From positions 1-64,000 of the forward strand of contig JAYPAN010000005.1 of assembly GCA_038123715.1 (NCBI GenBank): a stretch of DNA of 64,000 nucleotides, in the 5' to 3' direction. How positions within the stretch are numbered: the first letter of the stretch is position 1; each line of letters starts with the position of its first letter. This DNA comes from JAYPAN01 sp038123715 (GTDB taxonomy: Bacteria > Pseudomonadota > Alphaproteobacteria > RS24). The notes below the pieces were generated by a model. It saw only the letters and a program-made list of their open reading frames with translations. It ran no database searches and was not told the origin of the DNA. Shown in pieces: positions 52,049 to 61,508 of this stretch. The position numbers and the translations under genes were made by a program.

Positions 52049-52729
52049 ATGCCCGCCCTTTTATTCGACCTTGACGGCACGCTGGCCGATACAAATCCGG
52101 ATTTGCATGCCGCCATGAATTATGTTTTGGCTCGCCATGATTGCGCCCCAGTCCCGAATAGCGCCATTCACAATATGATTGGCGGCGGGGCGCGGATGAT
52201 TTTGCAACGCGGTTTTGCCGAAAATGGCATCACCCTGCCCGATGATATGCTGGATGCGGCGACCGAGGAATTCGTGCTTTGGTATGATGCACATATTGAT
52301 GACGGCACGCGGGTTTTCGACAATTTGCTGCCGGTTCTGCAAAGCGCAAAAAAGGCTGGCATCCCGATGGCGGTGGTCACCAATAAACGCGAAGGTCTGT
52401 CCGCCAAGCTGCTGTTCCGGCTCGGCCTGCACGGGTTTTTTGACACGCTGGTCGGCGGCGATACATTACCGACGCGCAAGCCCGACCCCGAACCGATTGA
52501 AGAAGCGCTGCGACGGCTTGGCGTCGCCGCCAGTGACGCCATTATGGTCGGCGACAGCGAGGCCGATACGGGCAGCGCGCGCGCCGCCAGCGTAGCCAGT
52601 ATTTGCGTCAGTTTCGGCTATCGCCGTGTGTCGCTGGAAGAATTGGGGGCGGATGCGATTATTGACGACTATGCCGAATTCGCCGCCGCCGCCAAAAAGC
52701 TGAAGCCCGGCCTGTTTGACGCGCTGTAA
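52049..52729 (+). CDS. gph: HAD-family phosphoglycolate phosphatase-like hydrolase
   Basis: HAD hydrolase of the Gph type, usually removing 2-phosphoglycolate. It has 226 residues: motif I FDLDGTLADTNPDL (nucleophile Asp about residue 7), a helical cap (about 20-90), motif II VVTNKREGLSAKL, the Lys in the TRKPDPEP segment, and motif IV MVGDSEADTGSARAA. A strong AAGGAG supports the start. The specific substrate is not certain; other HAD phosphatases share this layout. It converges with the autotransporter gene. Confidence 0.88.
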   Translation: MPALLFDLDGTLADTNPDLHAAMNYVLARHDCAPVPNSAIHNMIGGGARMILQRGFAENGITLPDDMLDAATEEFVLWYDAHIDDGTRVFDNLLPVLQSAKKAGIPMAVVTNKREGLSAKLLFRLGLHGFFDTLVGGDTLPTRKPDPEPIEEALRRLGVAASDAIMVGDSEADTGSARAASVASICVSFGYRRVSLEELGADAIIDDYAEFAAAAKKLKPGLFDAL

Positions 52730-52744
52730 TTGCGCCGAAAAGCC

Positions 52745-55700
52745 TCAAAAGCGCAGGCGAACGCCCAAACCGCCGCCATGCACTTCATAGCTGTCGGCAA
52801 TCTCGGCGCGATAGGTGAATTCCAGCGCGAAATAATCATTCTGCGCCGACAGGCCTATCCCAAATAAAACGCTGTCCTCATTGGGCGCATAGCTGTTAAA
52901 GGCGAATGAGCTGGCGGGCGTGCCGGTAAAGCCTGCCTGCGCGGTAAAGGGTTCATTGTCACCGGCAAGGCGTTGGCCGATGAAATAATTGGGACGCCAG
53001 TCTATCGGGGAATAGCCGGAGCCGGTAAAGCGCATACCACCGCGCATGCCCAGCCAACTGCCGCTGCGGCTGGATTCGCCATCGCGCACAAACATGGCCA
53101 GACTGGAATTGAGACTGCCGCTTTCCTGAAAATCATCATGCGTCATGGCGGCGTAATTGGCGCCCATTTCGGCACTCAGAAAATGGCGACCCGACAAAAC
53201 TGGCAGGGCGAGTTTCACTGTGGCGGCACGGGTCTGCCCGTCCCAATCGGCGATCAGCGTGTCGCGCAAATCACCAAAAGTCACAAATCGGCGCGATTCA
53301 AGCTGGCTCAATGTCATTTGCCCGGTCGCTTCAAGCTCAACCGGCCCAAAACTATCGGCAAGATAAAGGCCAGCCGAGAAATGCTCACCGCGCAACTCAT
53401 TGAATGGCCCGTTTTTTTCTTCAACACCTGTCCAGCCAAGCTGGCCGAACAGCCCAAGCGCATCAAGACCGAAAAGCGCGCTGTCATAGCCAAAGGACAC
53501 GCCGAAAGAGCTGCCATTGACCCGTGGCCGGTCGGCGGTTGCCTCAAGGTTGAGATAATCACCAAATTGCTGCACCCAGCCATCTGACTTGCGACCGCCT
53601 GCAGCCTTGGCAATACGCATATGCTGGCTGACCGCACCGCCCGCGCTGTCGGCCAACGCCGCAAGCTGGCGGAATGTGCCGTCACCATATTGCGGCAGTA
53701 ATTGGTCAAAGCCGGTTTTGAAATCTTCCGCCGTGGCAAAACCGGCAATGGCGCGCCCCAAATCGGATTGACCACGCATATGCGCCAACACGACATCACG
53801 CGCGGCGGCTTGCGTGCGGTTCAGCCCCATTTCTGCGGCTGATTTAATGGCGAATGTCGCATCAATGGCATTATTCGTGTCGGCAACATCCAGCGTCACA
53901 TTATAAATAAACGGCCTTGTGCCGCCCAGATAATCATTGATAGTCGCCTGATAGGCCGATAAATCGCTGGTGGTTTGCAGGAGCCGGAATGTTTGCGTTT
54001 CGGGAAACACGCCGGCAATGGTCGGGGAAATGCGGATATCGTCGCCGGTCAGCGTCAATGCAGCGACATTGACAATCGGTGTGGTCGCGGTCAGCCCCTC
54101 GGCGTCGGCATCAATCTGAAAGCCCAAATTGGCGTCACCGGCAAGGCTCAAAGACGCAATGGAAAGACCGCGGTAATCGGTCGCCTCCTGCCCGGCAAAA
54201 ACCAGGCTCGACTTGCCGGTCAGTGTCAGCGTCAAATCGCCGGACGGTTTTCTGATTTTGCCGGTAAAGGTGGTGGCGTTTTCTTCGCCCGCCACACTGC
54301 TCAAAACCAGTTCATCCGCGCCGCCACCGAAAATAATATCGCCGGTCAGCGAACCGGCGGAGATGTCCAGCCGGTTATCAAAATCGCCAGAATTAAACCT
54401 GATATTGCCGGTTATGGTCGGGGCAATGACATCAAGCGAATTGACCCGCCCATCGCCAATGACATTGCCGTCACTGTCGGTGGCACCGGCTCGGTCAACA
54501 TCCAAATCGCCGGTGCCGAGATAAATACCGGCATTATTGACGCTGTCTGCTTGTTTGAATTGCTGGGTGAGGTTCAGCGCACCGGCAAAGCCTCGCGCAT
54601 CCACCGCATAGGCTTGACTGCCGGCAGAAGAAACTGTCCCGTCAATATGGCCAGAAACGGCCGAAATCCGGCCCTGATTGACCAGCAAGCTGCCCGCCGG
54701 AATTGTGCCATCGGCAATGTGAAGCGCGCGCGCCGCATAAGTGTCAGCCGTCACATTGGCTTGGGAATTGGTATTTGTTGTGATGCTTGAAACAATGGTG
54801 CCAGTGTTCAAAATAATGCTGTTATCTGTGCGCACGCCGCTGGTCAGGCTGGCATTGGCGCCAATATCAAGGGCGGTTGCATCATTATTATAGGCCGAGA
54901 CTGTGAGCGACCCCATATTCAAAAAACCGCCTTGCAGCGTGGTGGTGTTATTTGCGCCCAGCCTGATGCCGGTGGCAGAAATGCCGTCATTCAGACCGCT
55001 GGCGGAAATCGCGCCGCGATTTATCAGCCCGTGCGAATAGGTGAATGTGCGGGCCAGAACTTCATTGGCATTGTCATCATCATCATCGTCAAAGCGGTCA
55101 AAAAATCTTTCCGTCACCGGCGCCAATGTCGCGCCGTCAATATCAAGCGCCGGTGCCGAGCCATAAACTTCCAGCGACCCCGTGCCACGGTTTTCATCAT
55201 AGAAATAGGGCTGGTTTTTGGTCGCGGTAACATCATCGCCATTATTGCGCGCCGTCCGCATGGCGATAATGGCTTCATTTTCCGGGCGCGTCATCGTGCC
55301 ATTGACCGGCCCGTTAATCAAAAACCCTTCACCGATTGTCACGCCGCCATTGCTGCCAATATAGGCAGCCGAACCGCCGATTTTCAGCTCATTGGCATCA
55401 AGCACATTGGTATCATTCGCGCCCAAACCGCGATTATTGACGGTCAGCGAGCCAAAGCCATAAGTCTGGATACGCCCTTCCAATTGCAGGCTCTTGGCAA
55501 TATCGGCATTAACCGACAAGCCGCGTATATTCTCGCCCCAAGCCGTCACCGCCCCAAGCCGGACAAATTCACTGACATCTGCCTCAATTGACAGCGCCGC
55601 CGCATCGCCCGGATTGGTCGCGCTGCCAAGCATGAACAGGCTGCCTTCCAGATTAACATAACCGGTCAGCGCACCGGTCAGACGAACAGCGAAACTGTCA

Positions 55701-56296
55701 TTGCCATGCACTTCCATCAGACTGCCAAGCGTGGCGGTCACATTGCCAGTCAGAGCATTGGTTACCGCCAAGCCGGTGCGCGCCGTGTCGCGGGCAAACG
55801 CGCCGGCAACAAAATCGCCATTATCATCAAGCAAACCGTCGGCCACGCCGTCGCCATCATTATCGGTGCGCCCGCCTGCATCGGTCAGATAAATCCGCGC
55901 CGACGCCCCCAGCAAAATGTCGTAGTCGCCGCCGGTCACCAAAAGGCCGGTCTTGTTGGAGGTGTCATATTTGGTTGAGCGGTCATCATTTTCGTCACGC
56001 ACACCAATCAGCCCGTTAATAAAGACATCTATCGCATCTGTATGATTGAGCAGAACCACCGCATTGGTATTGCTCAAACCCAATGCGGCGATGCCGCCGG
56101 CTGATGTGATTGTGTGCCTGTTGTCGCTGCTCAGCGTGCTGCCCGTATCGCCCGAGGTGACCGGGTCGGTGGTGGCAGTGGTGATATTAAACGCTTCGGC
56201 GCGCATTGTGCCGGATAAAACAAGGCCGGCAGCGAGCATAAGGGTGAGCGCGCTTGAGCAGACAAGTCTGTTTTTAAGAGCCAAAATGCCCCTCAT
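52745..56296 (-). CDS. Autotransporter (type Va) with C-terminal beta-barrel
   Basis: Secreted surface protein of 1183 residues. A signal peptide (about 1-36, ending AEA) is followed by a large beta-helix-like passenger (about 40-880) rich in Asn, Gly and Thr with NxG-type repeats, and a C-terminal autotransporter barrel (about 900-1183) ending in the outer membrane signature with terminal Phe (GLGVRLRF). The passenger has acidic calcium-like segments (DNDGDGVADG near 145, a run of Asp near 400). Passenger function is unknown. It lies 35 bases after the acyl-CoA synthetase gene and may be co-transcribed or use a promoter inside it. Confidence 0.9.
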   Translation of the reverse strand: MRGILALKNRLVCSSALTLMLAAGLVLSGTMRAEAFNITTATTDPVTSGDTGSTLSSDNRHTITSAGGIAALGLSNTNAVVLLNHTDAIDVFINGLIGVRDENDDRSTKYDTSNKTGLLVTGGDYDILLGASARIYLTDAGGRTDNDGDGVADGLLDDNGDFVAGAFARDTARTGLAVTNALTGNVTATLGSLMEVHGNDSFAVRLTGALTGYVNLEGSLFMLGSATNPGDAAALSIEADVSEFVRLGAVTAWGENIRGLSVNADIAKSLQLEGRIQTYGFGSLTVNNRGLGANDTNVLDANELKIGGSAAYIGSNGGVTIGEGFLINGPVNGTMTRPENEAIIAMRTARNNGDDVTATKNQPYFYDENRGTGSLEVYGSAPALDIDGATLAPVTERFFDRFDDDDDDNANEVLARTFTYSHGLINRGAISASGLNDGISATGIRLGANNTTTLQGGFLNMGSLTVSAYNNDATALDIGANASLTSGVRTDNSIILNTGTIVSSITTNTNSQANVTADTYAARALHIADGTIPAGSLLVNQGRISAVSGHIDGTVSSAGSQAYAVDARGFAGALNLTQQFKQADSVNNAGIYLGTGDLDVDRAGATDSDGNVIGDGRVNSLDVIAPTITGNIRFNSGDFDNRLDISAGSLTGDIIFGGGADELVLSSVAGEENATTFTGKIRKPSGDLTLTLTGKSSLVFAGQEATDYRGLSIASLSLAGDANLGFQIDADAEGLTATTPIVNVAALTLTGDDIRISPTIAGVFPETQTFRLLQTTSDLSAYQATINDYLGGTRPFIYNVTLDVADTNNAIDATFAIKSAAEMGLNRTQAAARDVVLAHMRGQSDLGRAIAGFATAEDFKTGFDQLLPQYGDGTFRQLAALADSAGGAVSQHMRIAKAAGGRKSDGWVQQFGDYLNLEATADRPRVNGSSFGVSFGYDSALFGLDALGLFGQLGWTGVEEKNGPFNELRGEHFSAGLYLADSFGPVELEATGQMTLSQLESRRFVTFGDLRDTLIADWDGQTRAATVKLALPVLSGRHFLSAEMGANYAAMTHDDFQESGSLNSSLAMFVRDGESSRSGSWLGMRGGMRFTGSGYSPIDWRPNYFIGQRLAGDNEPFTAQAGFTGTPASSFAFNSYAPNEDSVLFGIGLSAQNDYFALEFTYRAEIADSYEVHGGGLGVRLRF

Positions 56297-56331
56297 ATTC
56301 TTGCCCGCAGGCAGTTGTCATTAGGCGCGCC

Positions 56332-58035
56332 CTATTTGGCGTCTGCCGGATCCAGCGTGTCACGCAATTCGCGCTTCAGGAATTTTCCATTGGCATTGCG
56401 CGGCAACAGGTCGTTGCGCAGCCAGATATAACGCGGAATTTTGAATTTTGCCAATAAATTGCTGCAATGGGCGCGCAATTCCTCTATGTCAAGTTCCGCA
56501 TCCGGCGCAATGACCACCACCGCCCCGACTTCTTCACCCAAACGCTCATCGGCAACGCCAAATACGACACATTCAACAACGCTGTCATGTTTGAAAATGG
56601 CGGTTTCGACTTCGGCGCAATAGATATTCTCACCACCGCGCAACACCATATCCTTGGCGCGATCCACAATATAGAAAAACCCTTCTTCATCCATGCGGGC
56701 AATATCGCCGGTATGCAGCCAGCCATCTATAATGGTTTCTGCCGTCGCATCGGGTCGGTTGAGATAGCCTTTAATCACATTGGAGCCGCGAACGCATAAT
56801 TCACCAACCTCGCCAACGCCCAGCACATTGCCGGAAGCATCGACCACGCGCGCTTCCATGCTCGGCACAAGCATGCCGCAGCTTTCCGGTCGGTCGATAA
56901 AGAAATCACTGGAAATCGAGGTAATAACGCCGCAGGTTTCGGTCATGCCATAGCCTGTGGCTGGCTTGCCGGTTGGCAGTTTGCGGTCAATTTTGTCAAC
57001 CAGATCGGGCTGCAATTGTGCGCCACCGCCAGCCAAATTGACCAGCGAGGATGTGTCATATTTTTCAAAATCAGGATGGGCAATCAATTCGCGAGCCATA
57101 ACCGGCACGCCGCCCACACTGTTGATTTTCTCTTTTTCAATCAGCCGCAAAGCCTCGCCAGCATCCCATTTATACATATGCACCAGCTTGCCACCTGCCA
57201 TAGTCGCCGGTTGGATGCCGCAATTATTGGCAGTGACATGAAATAGCGGCGATGTGACCAGCGCCACGGCGGGCGGCGCTTCACCCGGTGCGGGCAATTG
57301 GTCTTCCGTGCCATTGGCGCGCGCCAGCGCCATTGCCGAAATTGTATTCATGCATGCGACATTGATGATATTGGTAACACAGCCGCGATGGGTCAATTGC
57401 GCGCCCTTGGGTCGTCCGGTAGTGCCGGATGTGTAAAAGATACACGCATCCTCATCACCATCAATTGTGGCATCCGGCAGGCTGCCGCCGAAATTTTTCA
57501 ATTCGGCATAATCAATCACCCCTTCAACCGGTTCCGGCAAACGCACACCTACAACCGCCATATCGGCGTATTTATCGCGAATCGGCAGCAGGTTTTTCAG
57601 CCGTTCAATATCGCATATAAAGGCTTTCGGCTTGGAATCGGACAGGCCATAATCAAGCTCATCTGTCACCCACCAAGCATTGAAGCCGACGACAGCGACA
57701 CCAATGGAGGTGAGCGCCCAATAGCACAACATCCATTCAGGATAATTACGCATGGCAAGCGCCACACGGTCGCCCTGTTTGATGCCTTGCGCCTGCGTCC
57801 AATTGGCGATGGCGGCAGCTTCGGCATGGGCTTGGCTATATGTCCATGTCTCATCTTCATAGACAAGATAGTCGCGGTCGCCATGAGCGGCGGATAATTG
57901 CCATATTTCCCGCAAGGAGGGCGGTGCAAGCGCATAAGTTTTCAGCATTTGCCCGCGAATTTCCGTTTCGGTAATGGCGAACATACCATCCGGCCCCGTC
58001 AACTCGGCGCGCACATCTTTTAATTCTTGATACAT
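56332..58035 (-). CDS. Long-chain acyl-CoA synthetase (AMP-binding family)
   Basis: Activates a carboxylic acid to its CoA thioester through an acyl-adenylate. It has 567 residues with ANL-family motifs: the P-loop YTSGTTGRPKGAQLTH (about residue 200), GYGMTETCG (about 355), the hinge-region TGDIARMDEEGFFYIVDRAKDMVLRGGENIY (about 455) and the catalytic Lys in NANGKFLKREL (about 550). The acyl specificity is open; long-chain or medium-chain fatty acid is likely. It is divergent from an LLM flavoprotein and near a multifunctional-type dehydrogenase, suggesting beta-oxidation-like metabolism. Confidence 0.9.
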   Translation of the reverse strand: MYQELKDVRAELTGPDGMFAITETEIRGQMLKTYALAPPSLREIWQLSAAHGDRDYLVYEDETWTYSQAHAEAAAIANWTQAQGIKQGDRVALAMRNYPEWMLCYWALTSIGVAVVGFNAWWVTDELDYGLSDSKPKAFICDIERLKNLLPIRDKYADMAVVGVRLPEPVEGVIDYAELKNFGGSLPDATIDGDEDACIFYTSGTTGRPKGAQLTHRGCVTNIINVACMNTISAMALARANGTEDQLPAPGEAPPAVALVTSPLFHVTANNCGIQPATMAGGKLVHMYKWDAGEALRLIEKEKINSVGGVPVMARELIAHPDFEKYDTSSLVNLAGGGAQLQPDLVDKIDRKLPTGKPATGYGMTETCGVITSISSDFFIDRPESCGMLVPSMEARVVDASGNVLGVGEVGELCVRGSNVIKGYLNRPDATAETIIDGWLHTGDIARMDEEGFFYIVDRAKDMVLRGGENIYCAEVETAIFKHDSVVECVVFGVADERLGEEVGAVVVIAPDAELDIEELRAHCSNLLAKFKIPRYIWLRNDLLPRNANGKFLKRELRDTLDPADAK

Positions 58036-58203
58036 GAAAACTCTCCCTCAATTTCCAATAATGAACTGTCAAGGCGGGGAGTTTAATCAGATGGCGATTG
58101 GCGGCAAGTGCAAAATTGGCGCGCCGCACAAAACGCCCCTCTTAACGCTTCTCATAAGGTATTGCTTCTGGCCTTCCCTGCCCGTCTCGGCTAGGCTGAA
58201 GCC

Positions 58204-59256
58204 ATGACAGGTTTTGTTTTGAACGGGCTGGATCAATCGGCCATTACCACAAACGGCACGGCCAAACAGGCGGTTGAGGAAACCGTATGTGTTGCCCAAA
58301 CCCTTGATGAACTTGGCTATCACCGCTTTTGGCTGGCCGAACATCACAATACATCCGCCTTTGCCGGTGCTGCGCCGGAAATCCTGATTGGTCATATTGC
58401 CGCGCAAACGCAGCATATTCGGGTCGGCTCCGGCGGCATTATGCTGCCGCATTACAGCCCGATGAAAGTGGCCGAGCAATTTCGTATGCTGGCCAGCCTG
58501 CATGCTGGCCGCATTGATTTGGGGCTTGGCCGTGCGCCGGGCGGCGATGCCCGCACGGCAGCCGCCTTGCAGGCCGGGCCGCAAGCCTGGCCGGTGGAAG
58601 TGTTTCCGCAGCAAGTGGAAATGCTGGTGCAGTTTCTGGAAGATGCCAATGGCCTGTCGGGAGACAGTGGTGGCTTTCCCGACGACCATCCCTATCAGGG
58701 GATTCATGCCCAACCCATGGGTCAAGAGCAAGTGCCGGTGTTTATTTTGGGGTCAGGCGGTGATGGCGCGGTGCATGCGGCGCAAATGGGGCTGCCTTAT
58801 GTTTATGCCCATTTCATCAATCCGGAAAATGTCGGCGAGGCTACAAAACTTTACAAAGACTTGTTCCGCCCGTCGCGCCATTTGGCCGCGCCGAAGCTGA
58901 TATTGGCGACCTCCGTGCTGGTCGCCGACAGCGAAGAAGAAGCCGCCTATCTCGCCCGCCCGCGCAATATGTGGGCGACACAACTCATGCAAAACAAGGC
59001 CGGGCGCTTTCCAAGCTTGCAGGAAGCGCAAGACTGGCAACCGGCAGCAGCGGAAAGCGGGCTGTTTGAGGTGGTCAGCGGCCGCAGCGCCACCGGCACG
59101 CCGGAACAGGTGATGACGCGGCTCGATGGGCTGGTGCGCGATTATGGCTTTGACGAAGTGATTGCGCTGACGCTGATACCGGATTTGGCGGCGCGCATGA
59201 CATCTTACCGTTTGCTGGCGCAAGCCGCAGGTCTGGCGCCGGCCAAAGCTGCATAA
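58204..59256 (+). CDS. LLM-class flavin-dependent oxidoreductase
   Basis: Luciferase-like monooxygenase family protein, using FMNH2 or F420-type cofactors. It has 350 residues with the LLM fold signature: GYHRFWLAEHHNTS (about residue 38), IRVGSGGIMLPHYSPMKVAEQFRML (about 75), and LGLGRAPGGD (about 110). The substrate is unknown. It is divergent from the acyl-CoA synthetase gene (168 bases between them, no gene) and is followed by an SDR gene on the same strand. Confidence 0.88.
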   Translation: MTGFVLNGLDQSAITTNGTAKQAVEETVCVAQTLDELGYHRFWLAEHHNTSAFAGAAPEILIGHIAAQTQHIRVGSGGIMLPHYSPMKVAEQFRMLASLHAGRIDLGLGRAPGGDARTAAALQAGPQAWPVEVFPQQVEMLVQFLEDANGLSGDSGGFPDDHPYQGIHAQPMGQEQVPVFILGSGGDGAVHAAQMGLPYVYAHFINPENVGEATKLYKDLFRPSRHLAAPKLILATSVLVADSEEEAAYLARPRNMWATQLMQNKAGRFPSLQEAQDWQPAAAESGLFEVVSGRSATGTPEQVMTRLDGLVRDYGFDEVIALTLIPDLAARMTSYRLLAQAAGLAPAKAA

Positions 59257-59372
59257 AAGCGACCCGAATGGGCTGATACATAGAGGAATCCCCAGCCTTT
59301 GCCGGCAAGACCGCTTGACCGCAAAGCCCGCTTCATGCACAACAGGCACATATTTAACATGGGAGATAAACT

Positions 59373-60281
59373 ATGAGTTTGGACTTTTCCGATAAGGTTG
59401 TCATTGTCACCGGTGCTGGTGGCGGTTTGGGTCGTTGTCATGCGCTGGATTTTGCCCGTCGCGGGGCGAAAGTTGTGGTCAATGATTTGGGCGGCTCGGT
59501 TGATGGCTCTGGCGGTTCGTCGGAAGCAGCAGAAGCGGTTGTTGCGGAAATCAAGGCGGCAGGCGGCGAGGCCATTTCAAATGGCTCCTCAGTCACTGAT
59601 GATGCCGGTGTTGACAATATGGTAAAACAAGCCATGGACGCTTATGGCCGCATTGATGTGCTGGTCAATAATGCCGGTGTGCTGCGCGATAAAAGCTTCG
59701 CCAAAATGGAAATTGGCGATTTCACCTTTGTTGTCGATGTGCATTTGTTCGGCACAATGAAGCCGACCAAAGCGGTTTGGCCAATCATGAAAGAACAGGG
59801 CTATGGCCGTATCATGGTCACCTCATCTTCTTCCGGCCTGTATGGCAATTTCGGTCAAGCCAATTATGGCGCGGCCAAGCTGGGTGTTGTCGGCTTTATC
59901 AATACTCTGAAGCTGGAAGGCCAAAAAGACAATATCCATGTCAACGCGCTGGCGCCGGTAGCGTGGACGCGGATGACGGCAAATCTGATGCCGGCTGAAA
60001 TGGAAGACGCGCTGAAGCCGGAACTGGTAACACCTGCCGTCGTCTTTATGTGTTCGGAAAATGCACCGACCGGCAAAATCATTTGCGCCGGTGCTGGTGC
60101 TTTTGCTGCTGCCCAAATTGTTGAAACCCGTGGCATGTATCTCGGCTCTGAGCCGACCGCCGAGCAGGTTGCTGATAATTGGGAGCAAATCTCGAAACTC
60201 GACGATGAAGCCGAAGCCCTGTTCCAAGGCGGCGACCAGACCCGGCGTTTCTTCGAGTTGATTCAAGCAGCCAATTCGTAA
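59373..60281 (+). CDS. Short-chain dehydrogenase, MFE-2-type 3-hydroxyacyl-CoA dehydrogenase
   Basis: NAD(P)-dependent SDR resembling the dehydrogenase domain of peroxisomal multifunctional enzyme type 2. It has 302 residues: TGAGGGLGR (cofactor loop, about residue 14), NDLGGSVDGSGGSS, NNAGVLRDKSFAKM, the catalytic Ser about 150 and Tyr-x-x-x-Lys in YGAAKLG (about 167). The Asp after beta-2 (NDLGG) suggests NAD. Strong GGGAG before the start. It may act with the neighbouring acyl-CoA synthetase; the real substrate is not shown. A clear terminator follows. Confidence 0.9.
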   Translation: MSLDFSDKVVIVTGAGGGLGRCHALDFARRGAKVVVNDLGGSVDGSGGSSEAAEAVVAEIKAAGGEAISNGSSVTDDAGVDNMVKQAMDAYGRIDVLVNNAGVLRDKSFAKMEIGDFTFVVDVHLFGTMKPTKAVWPIMKEQGYGRIMVTSSSSGLYGNFGQANYGAAKLGVVGFINTLKLEGQKDNIHVNALAPVAWTRMTANLMPAEMEDALKPELVTPAVVFMCSENAPTGKIICAGAGAFAAAQIVETRGMYLGSEPTAEQVADNWEQISKLDDEAEALFQGGDQTRRFFELIQAANS

Positions 60282-60290
60282 AACTGAAAA

Positions 60291-60321
60291 GAGGCGGGCC
60301 GACCGGTGCCGCCTCTTTTTT
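60291..60321 (+). terminator. Rho-independent terminator after the SDR gene
   Basis: GAGGCGG (60291-60297) pairs with CCGCCTC (60309-60315), followed by six T and preceded by four A, so the stem can extend to 11 pairs and work in both directions. It starts ten bases after the SDR stop codon and lies just before mrpE. Confidence 0.9.
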
Positions 60322-60353
60322 CTGACCCCGTAATCCTGTATCCTGCTTGTCTG

Positions 60354-60836
60354 ATGAAAGCCGTTCTCACCTCAACCGCCCTGATGTATGCGCTCTGGCT
60401 GGCGCTGTCCGGCCATTATACCGGCCTGTTGCTGACGCTTGGCTTTATCAGCGCGCTGGGTGTTTCGCTGATTGCGGCGCGTATGCAAATCCTTGATGAT
60501 GAGGGTTTGCCAATGCGGATTTTTCTGCGCCTGCCGAAAGTGACGCTGTGGCTGATATGGGAGATTCTGAAATCCAATATCGGTGTCATTCGTGTGATTT
60601 TGAAACCCGACAGCGCCAGCCCGCAAATGGTGGCGGTGAAAGCCAGCCAGAAAAGCGTGGCCGGTCTGGTGACACATGCCAATTTCATCACGCTGACGCC
60701 CGGCACGGTCTCAGTGCAAGTCGATGAAAGTTCCAATGAAATACTTGTTCATGGGCTGACAAAAGATTTTTCCGCCGCTGTGCTGGAACCTGAAATGGAT
60801 GCCCGCGTATCCGGACTTGAGGGGCGCGGGGCATGA
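60354..60836 (+). CDS. mrpE: Mrp-type antiporter subunit E
   Basis: Small membrane subunit of the Mrp/Mnh multisubunit cation/proton antiporter. It has 160 residues: hydrophobic N-terminal segments (about 5-40), a membrane-associated helix LPKVTLWLIWEILKSN (about 59-74), and a C-terminal soluble part with NFITLTPGTVSVQVDESSNEILVHGL, the MrpE signature. The start at 60354 gives the expected length but has no visible ribosome-binding site and begins 33 bases after a terminator. It overlaps mrpF by four bases (ATGA). Confidence 0.9.
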   Translation: MKAVLTSTALMYALWLALSGHYTGLLLTLGFISALGVSLIAARMQILDDEGLPMRIFLRLPKVTLWLIWEILKSNIGVIRVILKPDSASPQMVAVKASQKSVAGLVTHANFITLTPGTVSVQVDESSNEILVHGLTKDFSAAVLEPEMDARVSGLEGRGA

Positions 60837-61174
60837 GTATTCTGGGCGCGGCGCATTTCTGGTTGGGGCTGACCCTGCTGGCCTTGGGTGCGGGTGTGTT
60901 GCTGGCTGTCTGGCGCGGCGCGCTGGGGCCAACCGCTTTTGACCGCGTGCTGGCGGTCAATTCGATTGGCACGATTATGGTGCTGGCGATTGCAGTGTTC
61001 GGCTTTTTTGACGGGCGACCTGAATTTCTCGATATTGCGCTGCTTTATGCGCTGATTAATTTCATTGGCACGATTGCCGTGCTGAAATATTTCCGCCATG
61101 GCACATTGGGTGACCATACACCGGCTGACCAAGACAGCGCCGGTGACATCAACGATGGAGGCCATAATGGCTGA
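60833..61174 (+). CDS. mrpF: Mrp-type antiporter subunit F
   Basis: Three-helix membrane subunit of 113 residues. The pattern RGALGPTAFDRVLAVNSIG (about 28-46) and FDGRPEFLDIALLYALINFIGT (about 60-80) is diagnostic of MrpF/MnhF. The last 25 residues are polar and cytoplasmic. It starts in an ATGA overlap with mrpE and overlaps mrpG by eight bases. Confidence 0.92.
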   Translation: MSILGAAHFWLGLTLLALGAGVLLAVWRGALGPTAFDRVLAVNSIGTIMVLAIAVFGFFDGRPEFLDIALLYALINFIGTIAVLKYFRHGTLGDHTPADQDSAGDINDGGHNG

Positions 61175-61508
61175 GGCGGGCATGATTGACATGATGCGCC
61201 TTTGGGTTGGCTGCGCGGCGCTGCTGGTCGGAGCGATAGGCGTGATATTCGGCGCGCTTGGCCTGTTGCGGCTGCGCGATATTTACCAGCGCATGCATGG
61301 TGCCGGCATTATCGATACGGGCGGTGCGGGGCTTATTTTGTTCGGCCTGCTGCTATTGTCACCCGATTGGACGGTGAGTGTGCGTCTTGTGCTTATCGGT
61401 GCTTTGCTGGTCATGACCAGCCCAACCGCCACCCATGCCATTGCCCGCGCCGCGCGCTTTGAAGGGGTGGAGCCGGAACTGGCACAGCCGGATGAGGAGA
61501 AGGGCTGA
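61167..61508 (+). CDS. mrpG: Mrp-type antiporter subunit G
   Basis: Three-helix membrane subunit of 113 residues: a helix with GAIGVIFGALGLLRLRDIYQRMHGAG (about 18-43), the MrpG hallmark with Arg-Asp-x-Tyr-x-Arg-Met-His, and LLLLSPDWTVSVRLVLIGALLVMTSPTATHAIARAA. The start at 61167 has GGAGG five bases upstream. It overlaps mrpF by eight bases, and its stop overlaps the next ATG (TGATG). Confidence 0.92.
   Translation: MAEAGMIDMMRLWVGCAALLVGAIGVIFGALGLLRLRDIYQRMHGAGIIDTGGAGLILFGLLLLSPDWTVSVRLVLIGALLVMTSPTATHAIARAARFEGVEPELAQPDEEKG

Noticed and set aside
58087..58731. 214-codon minus-strand open frame near the acyl-CoA synthetase start
   Set aside because: It is antisense to the conserved N-terminal half of the LLM oxidoreductase.
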